A stretch of DNA of 25,644 bases from Lysobacteraceae bacterium NML03-0222 (GCA_002798195.1 NWQM01000006.1:1-25644); one strand, 5' to 3'. Counted from the stretch's first letter, positions 7,418 through 15,577 are shown. Numbers and translations: made by a program. Notes: generated by a model from the letters alone, not told the origin.

Positions 7418-7999
7418 TTAGGGCGTGTTGCCCGCACGTGCTGCCTGCCAGCTGCAACACAGTGTTTGCCAGGCAGAGAGCGCCCCCCCGCGCTGCTGGC
7501 GGGCACGGGCAAGTGCCGAGAGCACCCGGCGCGGCCGGGTTCCCCCAGTGGCCTTGGGCGGTGTTTGCCCAAGTATCAGCAAGAGGTCGTGATAAAGGCG
7601 CCCCCTGCCCTCGGTATTTTCAGCGAACAAAGCCTGCTCGATATCGGCCAGAGCCGCGGCCAATTGCTGCAAACCGGCATCATCGGCCGGATTCAGCATG
7701 GCAGGCAATGTCGCGGCCAGCGCATCCCAAGGCAAGGCATTGCGCGCCAGCCCCTGCCCCAGTGGATGACGGCGCGCGCCCTTGCCCCAGGCGCGCAATT
7801 CTTCTTGCCACCAGGCGAGCTTGGCAGCGGCAGGGGTCGGCTCCAGCCCGGCCATTTCCGTCAGCGCAGCAAACAGTGCGAACCATTGCTCGGCCAATGC
7901 CCGCTGCGGCTCGGGCACGAATACCCGGGCAATCCGCCATTCTGGCAAGGATCTCTGCCAGGCTTCGATAAAACTTTGTGCTTCTGGAGATTCGCTCAC
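7418..7999 (-). CDS. Squalene/phytoene synthase-like protein, probably non-catalytic
   Basis: The 193-residue protein resembles the N-terminal part of the squalene/phytoene synthase superfamily. The clearest match is the K-L-A-W-W-Q-E-E-L segment near residues 60-68 followed by R-R-H-P-L-G, which corresponds to the L-A-W-W-R-E-E-L...H-P-L pattern of that family. The paired Asp-rich motifs (D-x-x-x-D) that bind magnesium and prenyl diphosphate are not visible, and the protein is shorter than the roughly 280-residue enzymes. A prenyl-transfer role is therefore doubtful, and an assembly-factor or binding role is possible. It starts with GTG at 7999, overlapping the gph stop by four bases (GTGA), so it is translationally coupled. 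It sits between gph and folE2 in the ubiG operon. Confidence 0.6.
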   Translation of the reverse strand: MSESPEAQSFIEAWQRSLPEWRIARVFVPEPQRALAEQWFALFAALTEMAGLEPTPAAAKLAWWQEELRAWGKGARRHPLGQGLARNALPWDALAATLPAMLNPADDAGLQQLAAALADIEQALFAENTEGRGRLYHDLLLILGQTPPKATGGTRPRRVLSALARARQQRGGALSAWQTLCCSWQAARAGNTP

Positions 8000-8658
8000 G
8001 GCCAGTTCCGTGCATCCAGCAGCGCATCAATCGCGTCAATATTCCTGTCCGCCCCCCAGGCCAGCGGGTCGTCATCGCTGCGGCGATAGCCCCACAGTGC
8101 GGCGATGGCAGGCATCCCGGCTGCATGGGCGGCTTCAATGTCGCGGCGATCATCGCCAATATAGACGGCATCGGCAGGCGCAAAGCCCAGCGTATCGCAG
8201 GCATACAGCAGCGGCAGCGGATGCGGCTTGCGCTCAGGCAAGCTATCCCCGCCCAGCAAAATGGCGCTGCGCTTTTCCCAACCCAAATGCGGCATCAGCG
8301 CCTTGGCAAAACGGATCGGCTTGTTGGTGATGATGCCCCAGCGGCTACCGGCCGCCTCCAGCGTGTCCAACAGGTTTTCGACGCCATCAAAAGCCGCGCC
8401 GTATTGCCCCAGCACAGTGCCGTAAATTTCCAGGAACTCCGGTACGGCGGCGATGACTGCTTCTTCGCTCCAGTCCGGGAAAGCGGCGCCCACCATGGCG
8501 CGCGCGCCACGCGAAACATGCGGGCGGACTTCCTCCAAGGCCAGTGCCGACAAGCCACGCCGCGCACGCATCTGGTTGATGGTCGCCACCATGTCCGGGG
8601 CGCTATCGAGCAAGGTGCCATCCAGATCAAACAGCACCAGCGCCGGAAATGCGCTCAC
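7996..8658 (-). CDS. gph: HAD-family phosphoglycolate phosphatase
   Basis: This is a HAD-superfamily hydrolase of the Gph type, which removes phosphate from 2-phosphoglycolate formed during DNA repair or other metabolism. From the chosen start (220 residues) the catalytic D-L-D-G-T-L-L-D-S motif has its nucleophile at Asp11 and acid/base at Asp13. A cap domain follows, then motif II I-I-T-N-K-P, a K-P-H-P-x-P-L motif and motif IV Y-I-G-D-D-R-R-D-I. The start is GTG 8658, overlapping the ubiG stop as GTGA and preceded by AAGGGG at good spacing. A longer in-frame reading upstream would run into ubiG. In related bacteria a gph-like gene commonly follows ubiG; some such proteins instead act on N-acetylmuramate 6-phosphate (MupP), which this sequence does not exclude. 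Confidence 0.88.
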   Translation of the reverse strand: MSAFPALVLFDLDGTLLDSAPDMVATINQMRARRGLSALALEEVRPHVSRGARAMVGAAFPDWSEEAVIAAVPEFLEIYGTVLGQYGAAFDGVENLLDTLEAAGSRWGIITNKPIRFAKALMPHLGWEKRSAILLGGDSLPERKPHPLPLLYACDTLGFAPADAVYIGDDRRDIEAAHAAGMPAIAALWGYRRSDDDPLAWGADRNIDAIDALLDARNWP

Positions 8659-9359
8659 GCCAGCGTCCCCTTGCGCGCGCAGGCGAGGTAGTTCACATCC
8701 ACGCGCGTTGACAGCCGTGCCGCATTGCGCCACGGCTCATAGGCAAGGCCTGAGACATCATGCAAATCCAGCCCGGCAGCACGTAACCAGGCCGCCAGCT
8801 CCGATGGCTTGATGAAACTGCGGTAGTCATGGGTGCCGCGCGGCAGCAGACGGGCAATGTATTCAGCACCGACAATCGCCAGCGCAAATGCCGCCGGGGT
8901 GCGGTTGAGCGTGGAAAGAAACAGCTGACCACCGGGCTTCAAAAGCTTGGCGCAGGCGGCGATGATGCTGGCAGGCTCAGGCACATGCTCCAGCATTTCC
9001 ATGCAGGTAATGGCATCGAACTGCTCCGGCATTTCTTCGGCAAGCGACTCCACCGTCTGCACGCGGTAATCGATAGTCAGACCCGCCTCAAGTTGATGCA
9101 GCTCAGCCATTTCCACCAAGGGCGCGGCCATGTCGATGGCCGTCACCTGCGCGCCGCTTTTTGCCAACGCCTCCGAAAGCAGGCCACCACCACAGCCCAC
9201 ATCCAACACTTTGGCGCCTTGCAGCGTCTGGTAGCGCGCCACATAGGACAGCCGTGCCGGGTTCAGCGCATGCAGCGCCTTTTGCGGGCCGTCTTTGTCC
9301 CACCAGCGGCTTGCCAAGGCCGCGAACTTTTCCACTTCTTGCGGATTGACGTTGTTCAT
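8655..9359 (-). CDS. ubiG: Ubiquinone biosynthesis O-methyltransferase UbiG
   Basis: UbiG performs both O-methylations of the ubiquinone ring using S-adenosylmethionine. The 234-residue length is typical. The N-terminus reads F-A-A-L-A-S-R-W-W-D-K-D-G-P-Q-K-A-L-H, the family hallmark that precedes the Rossmann fold. The SAM-binding motif V-L-D-V-G-C-G-G-G-L is at residues 51-60. The C-M-E-M-L-E-H-V-P motif and the G-T-H-D-Y-R-S-F-I-K-P-S-E-L region also match the family. It is the first gene of the ubiG-gph-squalene-synthase-like-folE2 operon, with four-base overlaps joining the first three genes. It is divergent from the unknown gene at 9448, across 88 bases with no clear sigma70 promoter that I could identify. 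Confidence 0.96.
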   Translation of the reverse strand: MNNVNPQEVEKFAALASRWWDKDGPQKALHALNPARLSYVARYQTLQGAKVLDVGCGGGLLSEALAKSGAQVTAIDMAAPLVEMAELHQLEAGLTIDYRVQTVESLAEEMPEQFDAITCMEMLEHVPEPASIIAACAKLLKPGGQLFLSTLNRTPAAFALAIVGAEYIARLLPRGTHDYRSFIKPSELAAWLRAAGLDLHDVSGLAYEPWRNAARLSTRVDVNYLACARKGTLA

Positions 9360-9447
9360 TCACTTTCCGATCTATTTTCTTCTGCCGCCAACAGCATGAG
9401 CGATAGGCTCGGCGCTGGTCTGGCAGGCAGAACAGGGGCGTGCAATT

Positions 9448-10266
9448 ATGCGTCAATCGCGCATCAAACAAGCCGCCATGTGCCCTGAACACCAAGATTT
9501 TCCACCTTCGGCACTGCCCGAGCGCCCCAAATTTACCGCCTGGCGCGCGCAACGACTGGCCGATTTCCACCAGCGCTGGCAGGCCGTGCCCACGCTCGAT
9601 CCGCTTGAAACATGGGCAGCGGATGCCGATTTCGCGCGCTGGTCGGCCATCTGCTATGTCGAATACGAAGCCCTTTACCTCAAGTTCTGTACAGACAGCG
9701 AGGATTTCTGCCGACTCGCGGCACTGACGCTCGGCGAATGTCTGGTGCGCCATCTGGGCATGCGCTGGTGCCAAAGTTCGCTATTCCCCAGCGAAGACTT
9801 GCTGCTGCACCATCCCCAATACCCAACGCGCATCCGCAACCTGTATGCGCTGGTGGTGCATCGCTGGCTGGGACAGGGCAGTTATGAGCTGCCGCAGTTG
9901 TTCGATGACATCGTGCTGGAATGGCGCTATACCCTGCCCTACCCGCTGGATGTCGTCTCCGGCCTGCCCTGGCGCGAGGCCGAACCCATCTACCGCCAGC
10001 GCTGGGGCAACGCGCCATCCGAGACCTTGCACCAACGCCTGTATCGGATATTCCATACCGATGACGAAGCCGCGGTGCGCTGCATCAGCGATGCCGCCTT
10101 CCAGCTGCCCGGCCATCCGCCCTGGTTGCAACTGCAGCACAGCATCGAGGCCTGCGAAGCGCATCTCGACCAGCGCATCGAAAACTGTCCACAGGACTGG
10201 CGCGCCCGCGCTGATGCCGCCTATGCCACGGCGAAAAGCATGAAGTACGGCAATAGTCCGGACTAA
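9448..10266 (+). CDS. Unrecognised conserved-looking protein
   Basis: I do not recognise this 272-residue protein. It has no signal peptide or membrane segment. It is rich in Trp, Tyr, His and Arg, with blocks such as F-A-R-W-S-A-I-C-Y-V-E-Y-E-A-L-Y-L, L-R-H-L-G-M-R-W-C-Q-type and D-I-V-L-E-W-R-Y-T-L-P-Y-P-L-D, which suggest a folded soluble domain. The Cys residues do not form an obvious metal site. The start at ATG 9448 has AGGGG at about 10 bases upstream; an internal ATG at 9478 would remove ten residues. It is divergent from ubiG and convergent with the mtaD-like gene. Its codon use looks like that of its neighbours, so there is no sign of recent transfer. Confidence 0.8.
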   Translation: MRQSRIKQAAMCPEHQDFPPSALPERPKFTAWRAQRLADFHQRWQAVPTLDPLETWAADADFARWSAICYVEYEALYLKFCTDSEDFCRLAALTLGECLVRHLGMRWCQSSLFPSEDLLLHHPQYPTRIRNLYALVVHRWLGQGSYELPQLFDDIVLEWRYTLPYPLDVVSGLPWREAEPIYRQRWGNAPSETLHQRLYRIFHTDDEAAVRCISDAAFQLPGHPPWLQLQHSIEACEAHLDQRIENCPQDWRARADAAYATAKSMKYGNSPD

Positions 10267-10286
10267 GCGTCAGTCTTCGCTATGGG

Positions 10287-10312
10287 AAAACCGGGGACAG
10301 GCTGGCCTATCC
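10287..10312 (-). terminator. Possible terminator after the mtaD-like gene
   Basis: On the minus strand the arms GGATAGG and CCTGTCC (seven pairs including one U-G) enclose CCAG, followed by CCGGTTTTCC. This weak hairpin lies between convergent genes, about 50 bases beyond the stop of the gene at 10364. Confidence 0.35.
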
Positions 10313-10363
10313 GCTTTCGGCAATAGCGGCTTCAAGCCGTTCAAGCCCCAAGCCTGCATCGCT

Positions 10364-11692
10364 TCATCCCTGAACTTTGGCCTGCCACTGGCGGGCGTTG
10401 GCGGCAAGTTCGGCTTCGTCCATCTCCACCAGTTTGCGATGGATGAGTTTGGGCTGTCCGGCAATCCAGACATCGCTGACCTGGTGGCGGCCAATGGCAT
10501 AGACGATTTGCGAGATGACGTTGTACAACGGCTGCGCTTCCAGGGCATCCAGTGCGATGCAGGCGATATCCGCCTGTTTGCCCACTTCCAGCGAGCCAAT
10601 GACCTCTCCCAATCCCATCGCGCGGGCGCTGCCGAGTGTGGCCGCGTGCAGCGCCTCGGCGGCAGAGAGCGCGGCGGCGTCTTTGGCTACCGCCTTGGCA
10701 AGCAGGGCGGCCGTGCGGGTTTCGCCGAGCATGTCCAGGTCGTTATTGCTGGCTGCGCCATCGGTGCCGATCGCCAGGTTCACCCCGGCGCGCTGCAGGC
10801 GAGCCGCCGGGCAGAAGCCGGAGGCGAGCTTCAAATTGGATTCTGGGCAATGCACCACGCTGACGCCACGCTCGGCGCAGAGCTGGATTTCGTCCTCGGC
10901 AAGCTGCGTCATATGCACGGCAATCAGACGCTCGTTGATGAGGCCAAGCTTGTCCAGGCGCGCAATCGGGCGTTGGCCGTATTGCTTGAGCGAGCCGGAC
11001 ACTTCATCTGCGGTTTCGTGCAGATGCAGATGCACCGGAATGTCCCACTGCGCAGACAGCTCATGCAGACGACGGAAATTGGCATCGTTGACGGTATAAG
11101 GTGCATGCGGCGCCAGCGCCATCGAAATCAGCGCATCTTGCTGCCAGGCAGCCTGCACCTCCTCGGCGCGAGCAAAGTATTCCTCATCGGTTTTCGCCCA
11201 GGCGGTGGGAAAGTCGATGACCGGCAGGCCGATGCGGGCGCGGAAACCGTATTTTTTGTAGGTTTGAGCCTGCGCATCCGGGAAGAAGTAATGCTCGTTG
11301 CAGCAGGTGGTGCCGCCGCGCAGCATCTCGGCAATGGCAAAACGGCAGCCGTCGCTAACAAATTCCGCACTGATGACCCGCCCTTCGGCCGGCCAGATAT
11401 GCTCCTGCAACCACACCATCAACGGCAGGTCATCGGCGATGCCGCGCAAAAGCGTCATCGGGTTATGGGTATGGGCGTTGACCAGGCCGGGAATCAACAC
11501 CGAATCCGGGCGGCTATGGGTCTGTTGGGCGACAAAACGCGCACGCGCCTCGGCCGTGGGCAGTATCGCCACAATCACCCCACCATCAATCACCAGCGCG
11601 TGTTGGTGCAATACCTGCCCGAGCGGGACTCCCGGCACAATCAAACCGGCTTCGATAATGAGGTCGCAGACCTGCGGGGCGTGTTCGGACAT
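10364..11692 (-). CDS. mtaD: TRZ/ATZ-family amidohydrolase, likely 5'-methylthioadenosine/S-adenosylhomocysteine deaminase
   Basis: This is a cytosolic metal-dependent amidohydrolase of the TRZ/ATZ/MtaD family. Members deaminate adenosyl compounds such as methylthioadenosine and S-adenosylhomocysteine, by-products of polyamine synthesis and methylation. From the chosen start (442 residues) the metal-binding N-A-H-T-H lies at 72-76. It is followed by the A-P-H-A-P-Y-T-V motif, the H-L-H-L-H-E-T metal ligand region, V-H-C-P-E-S-N-L-K-L-A-S-G and G-T-D-G-A-A-S-N-N-D-L-D-M, all typical of the family. The C-terminus forms the usual beta-sandwich with G-S-L-E-V-G-K-Q-A-D. I chose ATG 11692 (MSEHAPQVCD) over an in-frame TTG at 11719. 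Exact substrate is inferred from family; 8-oxoguanine or chlorohydrolase activities are alternatives. Confidence 0.88.
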   Translation of the reverse strand: MSEHAPQVCDLIIEAGLIVPGVPLGQVLHQHALVIDGGVIVAILPTAEARARFVAQQTHSRPDSVLIPGLVNAHTHNPMTLLRGIADDLPLMVWLQEHIWPAEGRVISAEFVSDGCRFAIAEMLRGGTTCCNEHYFFPDAQAQTYKKYGFRARIGLPVIDFPTAWAKTDEEYFARAEEVQAAWQQDALISMALAPHAPYTVNDANFRRLHELSAQWDIPVHLHLHETADEVSGSLKQYGQRPIARLDKLGLINERLIAVHMTQLAEDEIQLCAERGVSVVHCPESNLKLASGFCPAARLQRAGVNLAIGTDGAASNNDLDMLGETRTAALLAKAVAKDAAALSAAEALHAATLGSARAMGLGEVIGSLEVGKQADIACIALDALEAQPLYNVISQIVYAIGRHQVSDVWIAGQPKLIHRKLVEMDEAELAANARQWQAKVQG

Positions 11693-11730
11693 GGCGTTGT
11701 TTACTGGATATGTCTGCAAGGTAGGCAGGA

Positions 11731-11760
11731 AAAATCAGGGGCGCCTAGCGCACCCCTGAA
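11731..11760 (-). terminator. Rho-independent terminator after efp
   Basis: On the minus strand TCAGGGGTGC pairs with GCGCCCCTGA (one U-G pair) around a short loop, immediately followed by TTTTTCC. It lies 12 bases beyond the efp stop and separates efp from the mtaD-like gene. Confidence 0.85.
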
Positions 11761-11771
11761 TCCATCGCGGA

Positions 11772-12338
11772 TTACTTCACGCGGCTGACGTATTCGCCGC
11801 TGCGGGTATCGACCTTGATGATTTCATCCTGGCCGACAAACAGCGGCACGCGCACCACCGCGCCGGTTTCCAGGGTGGCGGGCTTGCCGCCGCCGCCGGA
11901 GGTATCGCCACGCAGGCCGGGGTCGGTTTCAGTGATTTTCAGCTCGACGAAATTCGGCGGCTGCACCGCGATCGGCGTACCGTTCCACAGCGTCACCACG
12001 CACTCTTCTTCGCCCTTCAGCCATTTTTCGGCGCCGCCCATACCAGCGGCATCGGCCTGTACCTGCTCGAAGGTTTCGGGGTTCATGAAATGCCAGTATT
12101 CGCCATCCGAATACAGGTACTGCATATCGGTATCCATGACATCGGCCACTTCCAGCGAGTCGGTTGCCTTCATGGTGATTTCCTGCACGCGACCGGTCTT
12201 GATCTGGCGGAACTTCACCCGGGTAAACGCCTGCCCCTTGCCCGGCTTGACGTATTCGGTATCGGTGATGACCGCAGGTTCGTTGTTGACCAGAATCTTC
12301 TGTCCGTTCTTGACGTCATTCATGCCGAGGGTGGCCAT
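11772..12338 (-). CDS. efp: Translation elongation factor P
   Basis: EF-P enters the ribosomal E site and relieves stalling at consecutive prolines. The 188-residue protein has the three OB-like domains and the loop Y-V-K-P-G-K-G-Q-A-F. Lys34 lies at the tip where lysine-modified EF-Ps are beta-lysylated. The final residues match the family end T-R-S-G-E-Y-V-S-R-V-K. The start is ATG 12338 with AAGGAG at ideal spacing; a longer in-frame reading upstream overlaps epmB on the other strand and is not part of EF-P. The epmB gene is divergent, 57 bases away, which together with Lys34 supports the EpmA/EpmB lysylation route rather than rhamnosylation of an arginine. Confidence 0.98.
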   Translation of the reverse strand: MATLGMNDVKNGQKILVNNEPAVITDTEYVKPGKGQAFTRVKFRQIKTGRVQEITMKATDSLEVADVMDTDMQYLYSDGEYWHFMNPETFEQVQADAAGMGGAEKWLKGEEECVVTLWNGTPIAVQPPNFVELKITETDPGLRGDTSGGGGKPATLETGAVVRVPLFVGQDEIIKVDTRSGEYVSRVK

Positions 12339-12395
12339 TGCTTTACTCCTTGAGGAAGCCGCTGCGATGCGGCAATCAAATAAAATGGGGGCGAT

Positions 12396-13430
12396 ATGAT
12401 ACCTGCACGCACTGCCCAGCCCAAAATTCCCGACCTCCAGCCATCGCTGCCCTGGCAGATGCAATGGCGCGATGCCATCCGCGACCCGCATGAGTTGCTG
12501 GCATTGCTTGGGCTGGAGTCGCTTGCCACACGCGTTTCCGCCCAGGCCATGCAGCAATTTGCGCTGCGGGTTCCGCGCGCCTTTGCTGTCCGCATGCAGG
12601 CAGGTAATCGCAACGACCCGCTGCTGCGCCAGGTGTTGCCCATTGATGATGAAGAGCGCATTGTGCCCGGCTTTGCCCTGGATGCGGTCGGCGATGCCGC
12701 CGCCAAGGCCGCTGACGGGCTGATTCACAAATATCAGGGGCGCGCGCTTTTGATTGCCACCGGCAGCTGCGCCATCAACTGCCGCTATTGCTTCCGCCGC
12801 CATTTCCCCTATGCCCGCGAAACTGCGGCCAAAAATGGCTGGCGCGATGTGCTGGCAGCCATTGCTGCCGATGACTCGATTGAAGAAGTGCTGCTTTCCG
12901 GCGGCGACCCACTATCACTTGGCACCCAAAAACTTGCCGATCTCACCGCACAACTGGCGGCAATCCCGCATATCAAGCGGCTGCGCATCCATTCGCGCCT
13001 GCCGGTGGTGTTGCCAGCCCGTATCGATGCTGCCTTGCTGAAATGGCTCGACGCGCTGCCCTGGCCGGTGGCCTTCGTCATCCATGCCAATCACGCCAAC
13101 GAGTTTGATGATGCCGTCGATTTTGCCCTGGGACAGTTGCGTGCCAGCGGTGCGTTATTACTCAATCAGACGGTACTGCTGAAGGGTGTGAATGACACCA
13201 TCGACGCCCTGGCGGCATTGTCCGAGCGCAGCTTCGCCGCTGGCGTACTGCCCTATTACCTGCACCAGCTAGACCGGGTACAGGGCGCGGCGCATTTTGA
13301 AGTCAGCGATGCACGCGCGCTTGAGCTGCACGCCCAGTTGGCCGCCAGACTTTCGGGCTATCTGGTTCCCAGACTGGTGCGCGAGGTGGCCGGTGACAGT
13401 GGCAAGAGGCCGCTCACGGCCTCTGCTTGA
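12396..13430 (+). CDS. epmB: EF-P beta-lysylation protein EpmB (lysine 2,3-aminomutase family)
   Basis: EpmB is a radical-SAM, PLP-dependent enzyme that converts L-alpha-lysine to beta-lysine for attachment to EF-P by EpmA. The 344-residue protein has the radical-SAM cluster motif C-x3-C-x2-C at Cys125, Cys129 and Cys132 (S-C-A-I-N-C-R-Y-C-F-R-R-H). It also has L-L-S-G-G-D-P-L as the SAM-binding GGD segment, Y-Y-L-H-Q-L-D-R-V-x-G-x-x-H-F, and a C-terminal G-Y-L-V-P-R-L-V-R-E with Lys337, the expected PLP-binding lysine. The start at ATG 12396 follows GGGGGCG. It is divergent from its substrate gene efp, as in enterobacteria. EpmA is not encoded in this window. Confidence 0.95.
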   Translation: MIPARTAQPKIPDLQPSLPWQMQWRDAIRDPHELLALLGLESLATRVSAQAMQQFALRVPRAFAVRMQAGNRNDPLLRQVLPIDDEERIVPGFALDAVGDAAAKAADGLIHKYQGRALLIATGSCAINCRYCFRRHFPYARETAAKNGWRDVLAAIAADDSIEEVLLSGGDPLSLGTQKLADLTAQLAAIPHIKRLRIHSRLPVVLPARIDAALLKWLDALPWPVAFVIHANHANEFDDAVDFALGQLRASGALLLNQTVLLKGVNDTIDALAALSERSFAAGVLPYYLHQLDRVQGAAHFEVSDARALELHAQLAARLSGYLVPRLVREVAGDSGKRPLTASA

Positions 13431-13513
13431 TTCTGTGACCGCGTGCAGGTTTTACAGCCGCAACTTCGCTATAGTCGTCTCCCCCATTTCAATTACCCCA
13501 AGAGATTGCATCC

Positions 13514-15577
13514 ATGTCCAAAGGCTCGGACACTCCGATTCGAATGCTGATCATCAACGATGATGTCACCGCAGCCGAGGCGATCGTCAGCCATTTGCGC
13601 AATAGCGGCATGGCCGTACGCCCGTCCAGACCGACCAGTGCGGGCGAGCTCTCGGAAATGCTGGACAAGACCCCATTCGACCTGGTGCTGCTGTCCCTGC
13701 CCTCGACAGCGATCAGCCAGCAAGAAGTGCTGATGCTGGTGGAGGCACAAGGCAGGGATTTGCCGATACTGGTGGAAACAGCCGAGATTGACGCCCAGCG
13801 CCTGCTCACCCTGACCGATGCAGGTATTCGCGCTGTGTTGCCACGCGGCCAGTTCAACCACCTGCGCATGATGATTGAGCGCGAGCTTGAAGACCTCAAA
13901 GCTCGGCGTGGTCTGCGGCGGCTGGAGGCGCAACTGCGCGAAACCGAGCGCCGCTGTGACTCGCTGATTGAATCCTCGCGCGACCCGATCGCCTATATCC
14001 ATGAGGGCATGTATATCCGCGCCAACAGCGCTTATCTGGAAATGTTCGGCTATGAAGACTTTGCCGATATCGAAGGCATGCCACTGCTGGACATGGTCTC
14101 TGCAAGCGATGTGGCCGAATTCAAGCAATTGCTCAAAGAGCTGAGCAAGGGCGACAACCTGCCACCCCGTCACGAGCTGCAGATGCGCGGCAGTGATGGT
14201 GAGGACTTCCCGGCAGTGATGGAGTTCACCCCTGCCAAATACGAGGGCGAGCCTTGCCTGCAGCTCATCATTCGCCGCCAGGAGCTGGATATCGACCCGG
14301 CACTGGCTCAGGAGGTGGAAGACCTGCGCCGCCTGGACATGGCCACCGGGCTTTTGAACCGACAGACCTTCCTGCAATATCTGGAGCAGCATGTGGCCGA
14401 GGTCGCCAATGGCGAGCAGCAGCACACCCTGCTGCTGCTGGAGCCTGACCATATCACCCAGCTCAATCAGCAAGTGGGGCTTGACAGCGTGGACGACCTT
14501 GCCGCCGCGATTGCCGAGCGCCTACGGCAAAGCCTGCCCGAAGGCATCATTCTGGCGCGTGTTGCCGAGCACACCTACGCCATCTTGCTGCAGAACAGCC
14601 CATACCGGCAAAGCCATGCGCTGGCCGAAGACTTGTGTGCGGCATTCAAGAGCCAGCTGCTGGAGACTTCTGAAAAAACCCTGAGCGCCACCATCAGCGT
14701 TGGCGGCGTGCAGATTGGCGAGCGCATCGCGCAAATTACCAAGGTATTGGACAAGGCCAGTGAAAGCCTGCGTCATGCCAGCGAAATGGGCGGCAATCAG
14801 GTGCAGATTTTTGACCCCTGCGCCACCGAACGCGCCGAGGAGGAGCGCATCCAGGCCTGGATTCAGCATGTCAAGGACGCCATCGCCCAGGATTCACTCA
14901 AGCTGCACTATCGCGCCATTCTCAATCTGCACGATGAGAACGAGCAGTTCCATGAAGCCCTGCTGCGCATGCAGGGAAGCGAGGGCAGCCTGATCCAGCC
15001 CGGACAATTCGTGCCGCTGGCCGAAGAACATGGCCTGGCTGCCGCGCTTGACCGCTGGGCGATCGGGCACGCCTTGCACAGCATCAAGGGCGCTGCGCAG
15101 CCGGCCAAAATACTGGTTCGCATCGCCCAGGCCTCACTGGAGGACGAGCAGCTGGTACCAGATATCCTCAAGATGCTGGCCGAAACCGGCGTCCCGGCTT
15201 CTTGTCTGGTTTTGCAATTGCCCGAATCCAAGGTCTTTACCAACCTGCGTGCTGCACAGCAAATGAATGAAGCACTGAAAAAAATCGGCGCGGCATTCTG
15301 CATCGAGCAGTTCGGCATGGGCCTCAACTCGGCACAGTTGCTCAGCCACCTGCAGCCTGGCTTCCTGAAGCTCAACCATGACCTGCTGGAAGACCTCAGC
15401 AGCGAAGAAAACCGCGAGCGCTTGGTTGACATCATCCAAAATGCTGCCAATCTGCATATCCCCTGCATCGCACCCAGTGTGGACTCGGCGACCACCATGA
15501 CTGCGCTGTTCACTTCCGGTGTGACCTATGTGCAGGGCGATTTTGTTGCCCCGGAGACCGCCTCGCTGGGCATCTAA
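13514..15577 (+). CDS. fimX: FimX-like REC-PAS-GGDEF-EAL protein with degenerate active sites
   Basis: This is a 687-residue multidomain protein of the type that binds c-di-GMP and controls type IV pilus function and twitching. An N-terminal receiver-like domain (about 9-125) has Ser61 (V-L-L-S-L-P) where the phosphorylated Asp should be. A linker helix and a PAS domain (about 148-258) follow. In the GGDEF domain (about 275-435) the signature is replaced by A-E-H-T-Y at 351-355, so it should not make c-di-GMP. In the EAL domain (about 445-687) E-A-L is kept at 481-483, but D-D-F-G has become I-E-Q-F-G and the Asn of the V-N-V-S segment is lost, so hydrolysis is unlikely. The end Y-V-Q-G-D-F-V-A-P-E resembles FimX. 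No pilus genes are adjacent. The start at ATG 13514 has AAGAGA upstream. Confidence 0.85.
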   Translation: MSKGSDTPIRMLIINDDVTAAEAIVSHLRNSGMAVRPSRPTSAGELSEMLDKTPFDLVLLSLPSTAISQQEVLMLVEAQGRDLPILVETAEIDAQRLLTLTDAGIRAVLPRGQFNHLRMMIERELEDLKARRGLRRLEAQLRETERRCDSLIESSRDPIAYIHEGMYIRANSAYLEMFGYEDFADIEGMPLLDMVSASDVAEFKQLLKELSKGDNLPPRHELQMRGSDGEDFPAVMEFTPAKYEGEPCLQLIIRRQELDIDPALAQEVEDLRRLDMATGLLNRQTFLQYLEQHVAEVANGEQQHTLLLLEPDHITQLNQQVGLDSVDDLAAAIAERLRQSLPEGIILARVAEHTYAILLQNSPYRQSHALAEDLCAAFKSQLLETSEKTLSATISVGGVQIGERIAQITKVLDKASESLRHASEMGGNQVQIFDPCATERAEEERIQAWIQHVKDAIAQDSLKLHYRAILNLHDENEQFHEALLRMQGSEGSLIQPGQFVPLAEEHGLAAALDRWAIGHALHSIKGAAQPAKILVRIAQASLEDEQLVPDILKMLAETGVPASCLVLQLPESKVFTNLRAAQQMNEALKKIGAAFCIEQFGMGLNSAQLLSHLQPGFLKLNHDLLEDLSSEENRERLVDIIQNAANLHIPCIAPSVDSATTMTALFTSGVTYVQGDFVAPETASLGI

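Noticed and set aside
7386..7420. TGAGAAT sequence upstream of folE2 as a Fur or Zur box
   Set aside because: Only one half matches and the other arm does not; folE2 is also likely co-transcribed with upstream genes.
13405..13424. Hairpin AGAGGCCG/CGGCCTCT at the end of epmB as a terminator
   Set aside because: It sits inside the last codons of epmB and is not followed by a T-run. At most it is a weak pause site.
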